NCBI GenBank assembly: GCA_903928755.1
Contig: CAIYSH010000141.1
Span: 1-7,844, forward strand
Reading direction: 5' to 3'
DNA from: an uncultured Alphaproteobacteria bacterium
GTDB lineage: Bacteria > Pseudomonadota > Alphaproteobacteria > Caulobacterales > Caulobacteraceae
Length of the DNA: 7,844 bases
Part shown: piece after piece, positions 6,597-7,844 of the stretch
Layout: each line of letters starts with the position of its first letter
How positions within the stretch are numbered: position 1 is the stretch's first letter
Program-made: the position numbers and the translations under genes
Notes under the pieces: generated by a model
Seen by the model: the letters and a program-made list of their open reading frames with translations, nothing else
Told to the model about the DNA's origin: nothing
Databases searched by the model: none

Positions 6597-6629
6597 GATC
6601 AGGCTAGCCAAGGGCAATCACCTGATCAA
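6597..6629 (-). promoter_or_regulatory. Candidate ssb core promoter overlapped by a 7-bp inverted repeat
   Basis: On the minus strand TTGATCA (6629-6623) and GCTAGCCT (6608-6601) are separated by 14 bp, a partial fit to the Caulobacter housekeeping promoter pattern. The same segment holds a perfect inverted repeat, GATCAGG at 6597-6603 and CCTGATC at 6621-6627 with a 17-bp spacer, whose arms fall on the two promoter elements. It lies between the LexA box and the ssb start. The arms are seen directly; promoter and operator roles are inferred. Confidence 0.35.
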
Positions 6630-6636
6630 CCAAAAT

Positions 6637-6651
6637 GTTCTATATTCGTTC
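6637..6651. promoter_or_regulatory. LexA (SOS) box upstream of ssb
   Basis: The plus strand reads GTTC-tatattc-GTTC, an exact match to the GTTC-N7-GTTC direct repeat known as the LexA target in alphaproteobacteria. It lies in the 114-bp gap upstream of ssb, 76 bp before the start codon. It sits just upstream of the candidate -35 element. Under uniform base composition an exact match in either orientation would be expected about 0.004 times in a gap this size. It suggests that ssb is repressed by LexA and induced by DNA damage. Confidence 0.8.
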
Positions 6652-6675
6652 ATGCATCGCGCAGGCGGCCGGACC

Positions 6676-7062
6676 TTATTGCGGCATGGCCCCCGGTAGA
6701 GCCAACCGCCCGTCGCCGGTCCTGACCAGGGCCAGGTAACGATGGGATTCCAGGGAGGGTGCCGTGAAAATCCCCTCCGGCTGCAGGAATATGAAATTGC
6801 CCTGATAGGCACCGACAATCTGCCTCTGGGTCCCGCCCAGGGCGAGGAACTTGAGGCGCATGGCCTCCAGTGCCGCCGCACAGTGTTCCAGATCCTTCTG
6901 GGTCGACATCATCCTGTTATACTTCAGGGTCCCGTCCTTCAGCGGCTGAACCTGATAACAGACATTGGGATCCCCCGGCGGGCGCGTCCTGGCCGTGCAG
7001 GAGACGAGAGCCAGGCTTGCCAGGGCCAAGGCCAGGCATGAAAGGGGTTTCAGCGCAGTCAT
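6676..7062 (-). CDS. Small predicted lipoprotein of unknown function
   Basis: This 128-residue protein starts at ATG 7062. Lys5 is followed by a Leu/Ala-rich hydrophobic stretch and the lipobox LVSC, with Cys22 as the predicted lipidation site. Thr follows at +2 rather than Asp, which by the usual rule points to the outer membrane. The mature part is about 107 residues and has no membrane segment. It contains CYQVQPLKDGTLKYN at 35-49, a helix-like QKDLEHCAAALEAMRLKFLALGG at 55-77, and GAYQGNFIFLQPEGIFTAP at 84-102. Two cysteines, Cys35 and Cys61, could form a disulphide. I do not recognise the family. The ordered, conserved-looking motifs and the lipobox support a real gene. The Shine-Dalgarno is weak. 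It follows the membrane-protein gene by 39 bp on the same strand, so the two probably form an operon. Its TAA stop precedes the SOS box and ssb. Confidence 0.82.
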   Translation of the reverse strand: MTALKPLSCLALALASLALVSCTARTRPPGDPNVCYQVQPLKDGTLKYNRMMSTQKDLEHCAAALEAMRLKFLALGGTQRQIVGAYQGNFIFLQPEGIFTAPSLESHRYLALVRTGDGRLALPGAMPQ

Positions 7063-7101
7063 GTCTAAGGCCTGTCCATCCGAGTCACTCTTCTTATGAC
7101 C

Positions 7102-7818
7102 TTAGGGGACAGGTGCCACCACGCAATTCGGCGACTGCTCTGTCAGCGGGGAAAAGGTGCGATTGTCGGTGGATGACTCCACCCGACCGGCGACGAGACG
7201 CAGGGTCATGGATCCCCACCGCCCATATGCAGCGTCGCCAGAGTGGACACAGCGGCCGTTGAACAACACCTGCACGCAGGCGTCCAGACTGGCCTCTGCC
7301 GGGGTTTTCCGCCAATCCCCTGCGGCATAGCGCCAGCAGGTATCCGGGGCAGATCTTGAGCTCCGCCTGTCCGCTCCGTCAGAGGCATCCACTGTAACAG
7401 GCTCAGCTGTAACGATTTCCTTTGGAGGCAGCGGGGTCAGGTCAACCCCGGCCCCCTGGGCTGCCGCAAGGTTTCCGCCCGGATCAACGCCAACATCCAG
7501 GGCCCCGGTCGCAACGCCATTTTTCTTGGCACACTCGGCAAGGGTGGCCTCGCCAACAAACCTGCCCCCGACAAAGCACCGCAGATGCGCCATGGGATCC
7601 AGCGCCCGCCCGACATCCGTCTTGGTTTCAACAACAAGCCCTGCCTGGGATGCGGGTGGCGGAACGGAGGCGTCTTTCTCGTGGGCCCGGGACAGCAGAA
7701 CAGCCCCTGCAAGTCCGGCCAGCAGGGCGACCAAGGCACCGCAGCCCACAAGAAAATAGGGCCGCGACCTCAGTGCCTGCCAAATCGCTTCCATACGTCC
7801 AGCCAGATCCCAATCCAT
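7102..7818 (-). CDS. Bitopic membrane protein with cysteine-containing periplasmic domain, unknown function
   Basis: This 238-residue protein has one membrane segment at about 21-42. It is preceded by RSR (17-19) and followed by SRAHEKD, and has no signal-peptidase site I can support. An N-terminus-in, C-terminus-out anchor is most likely. The periplasmic part falls into two cysteine-bearing blocks joined by a Pro/Val/Asp-rich linker (about 113-158). The first block is LRCFVGGRFVGEATLAEC (79-96) followed by NGVATGALDVG. The second is CWRYAAGDW (161-169), CVQVLFNGRC (181-190), GRWGSMTLRLVAGRVESS (199-216) and a final Cys232. Six cysteines outside the membrane suggest disulphides. I do not recognise the family. 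The start is ATG at 7818; Met9 (7794) is an alternative, as neither has a clear Shine-Dalgarno. The gene lies 39 bp upstream of the lipoprotein gene. Its promoter would be outside the window or in the 26 bases at the edge, where I see none. Confidence 0.8.
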   Translation of the reverse strand: MDWDLAGRMEAIWQALRSRPYFLVGCGALVALLAGLAGAVLLSRAHEKDASVPPPASQAGLVVETKTDVGRALDPMAHLRCFVGGRFVGEATLAECAKKNGVATGALDVGVDPGGNLAAAQGAGVDLTPLPPKEIVTAEPVTVDASDGADRRSSRSAPDTCWRYAAGDWRKTPAEASLDACVQVLFNGRCVHSGDAAYGRWGSMTLRLVAGRVESSTDNRTFSPLTEQSPNCVVAPVP

Positions 7819-7844
7819 TCCAACCGACTGTCAGAATGCCGAAA

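Overview
The window is a chromosomal housekeeping segment from an alphaproteobacterium, most likely of the Caulobacterales. Three things suggest this: the sequence types of GyrA and SSB; the gene order gyrA-coaD-cyclophilin-cyclophilin, which from memory also occurs in Caulobacter; and an alphaproteobacterial LexA site (GTTC-N7-GTTC) upstream of ssb. The species cannot be fixed from the sequence alone. I see no rRNA, tRNA, CRISPR array, insertion sequence or prophage.

Layout. Eight complete genes lie head to tail on the minus strand. From the right edge to the left they are: a bitopic membrane protein of unknown function (7818-7102), a small lipoprotein of unknown function (7062-6676), ssb (6561-6070), gyrA (5879-3111), coaD (3023-2511), an exported cyclophilin (2460-1594), a cytosolic cyclophilin (1594-1133) and a small HD-domain phosphohydrolase (1136-579). 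A truncated endonuclease/exonuclease/phosphatase-family gene (1-582) comes in from the left on the plus strand. It meets the HD gene tail to tail, with the two stop codons sharing one CTAG.

How the genes work together. SSB and DNA gyrase subunit A serve DNA replication, topology and repair. CoaD makes dephospho-CoA. The two cyclophilins are prolyl isomerases for the periplasm and the cytoplasm. The last three minus-strand genes are translationally coupled (TGATG and GTGA overlaps). The gaps gyrA-coaD and coaD-cyclophilin are short, and each holds a perfect 7-bp hairpin without a T-tract, so read-through with RNA-level tuning is plausible.

Regulation visible in the sequence: a LexA box and a candidate core promoter, overlapped by an inverted repeat, upstream of ssb; and a candidate promoter flanked by two GANTC (CcrM-type) sites in the 190-bp gap upstream of gyrA. 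gyrA appears to start at TTG, and GyrA carries Val at the quinolone-determining position equivalent to E. coli Ser83.

I did not find a convincing undescribed system. The least understood part is the cysteine-containing membrane protein and lipoprotein pair upstream of ssb.
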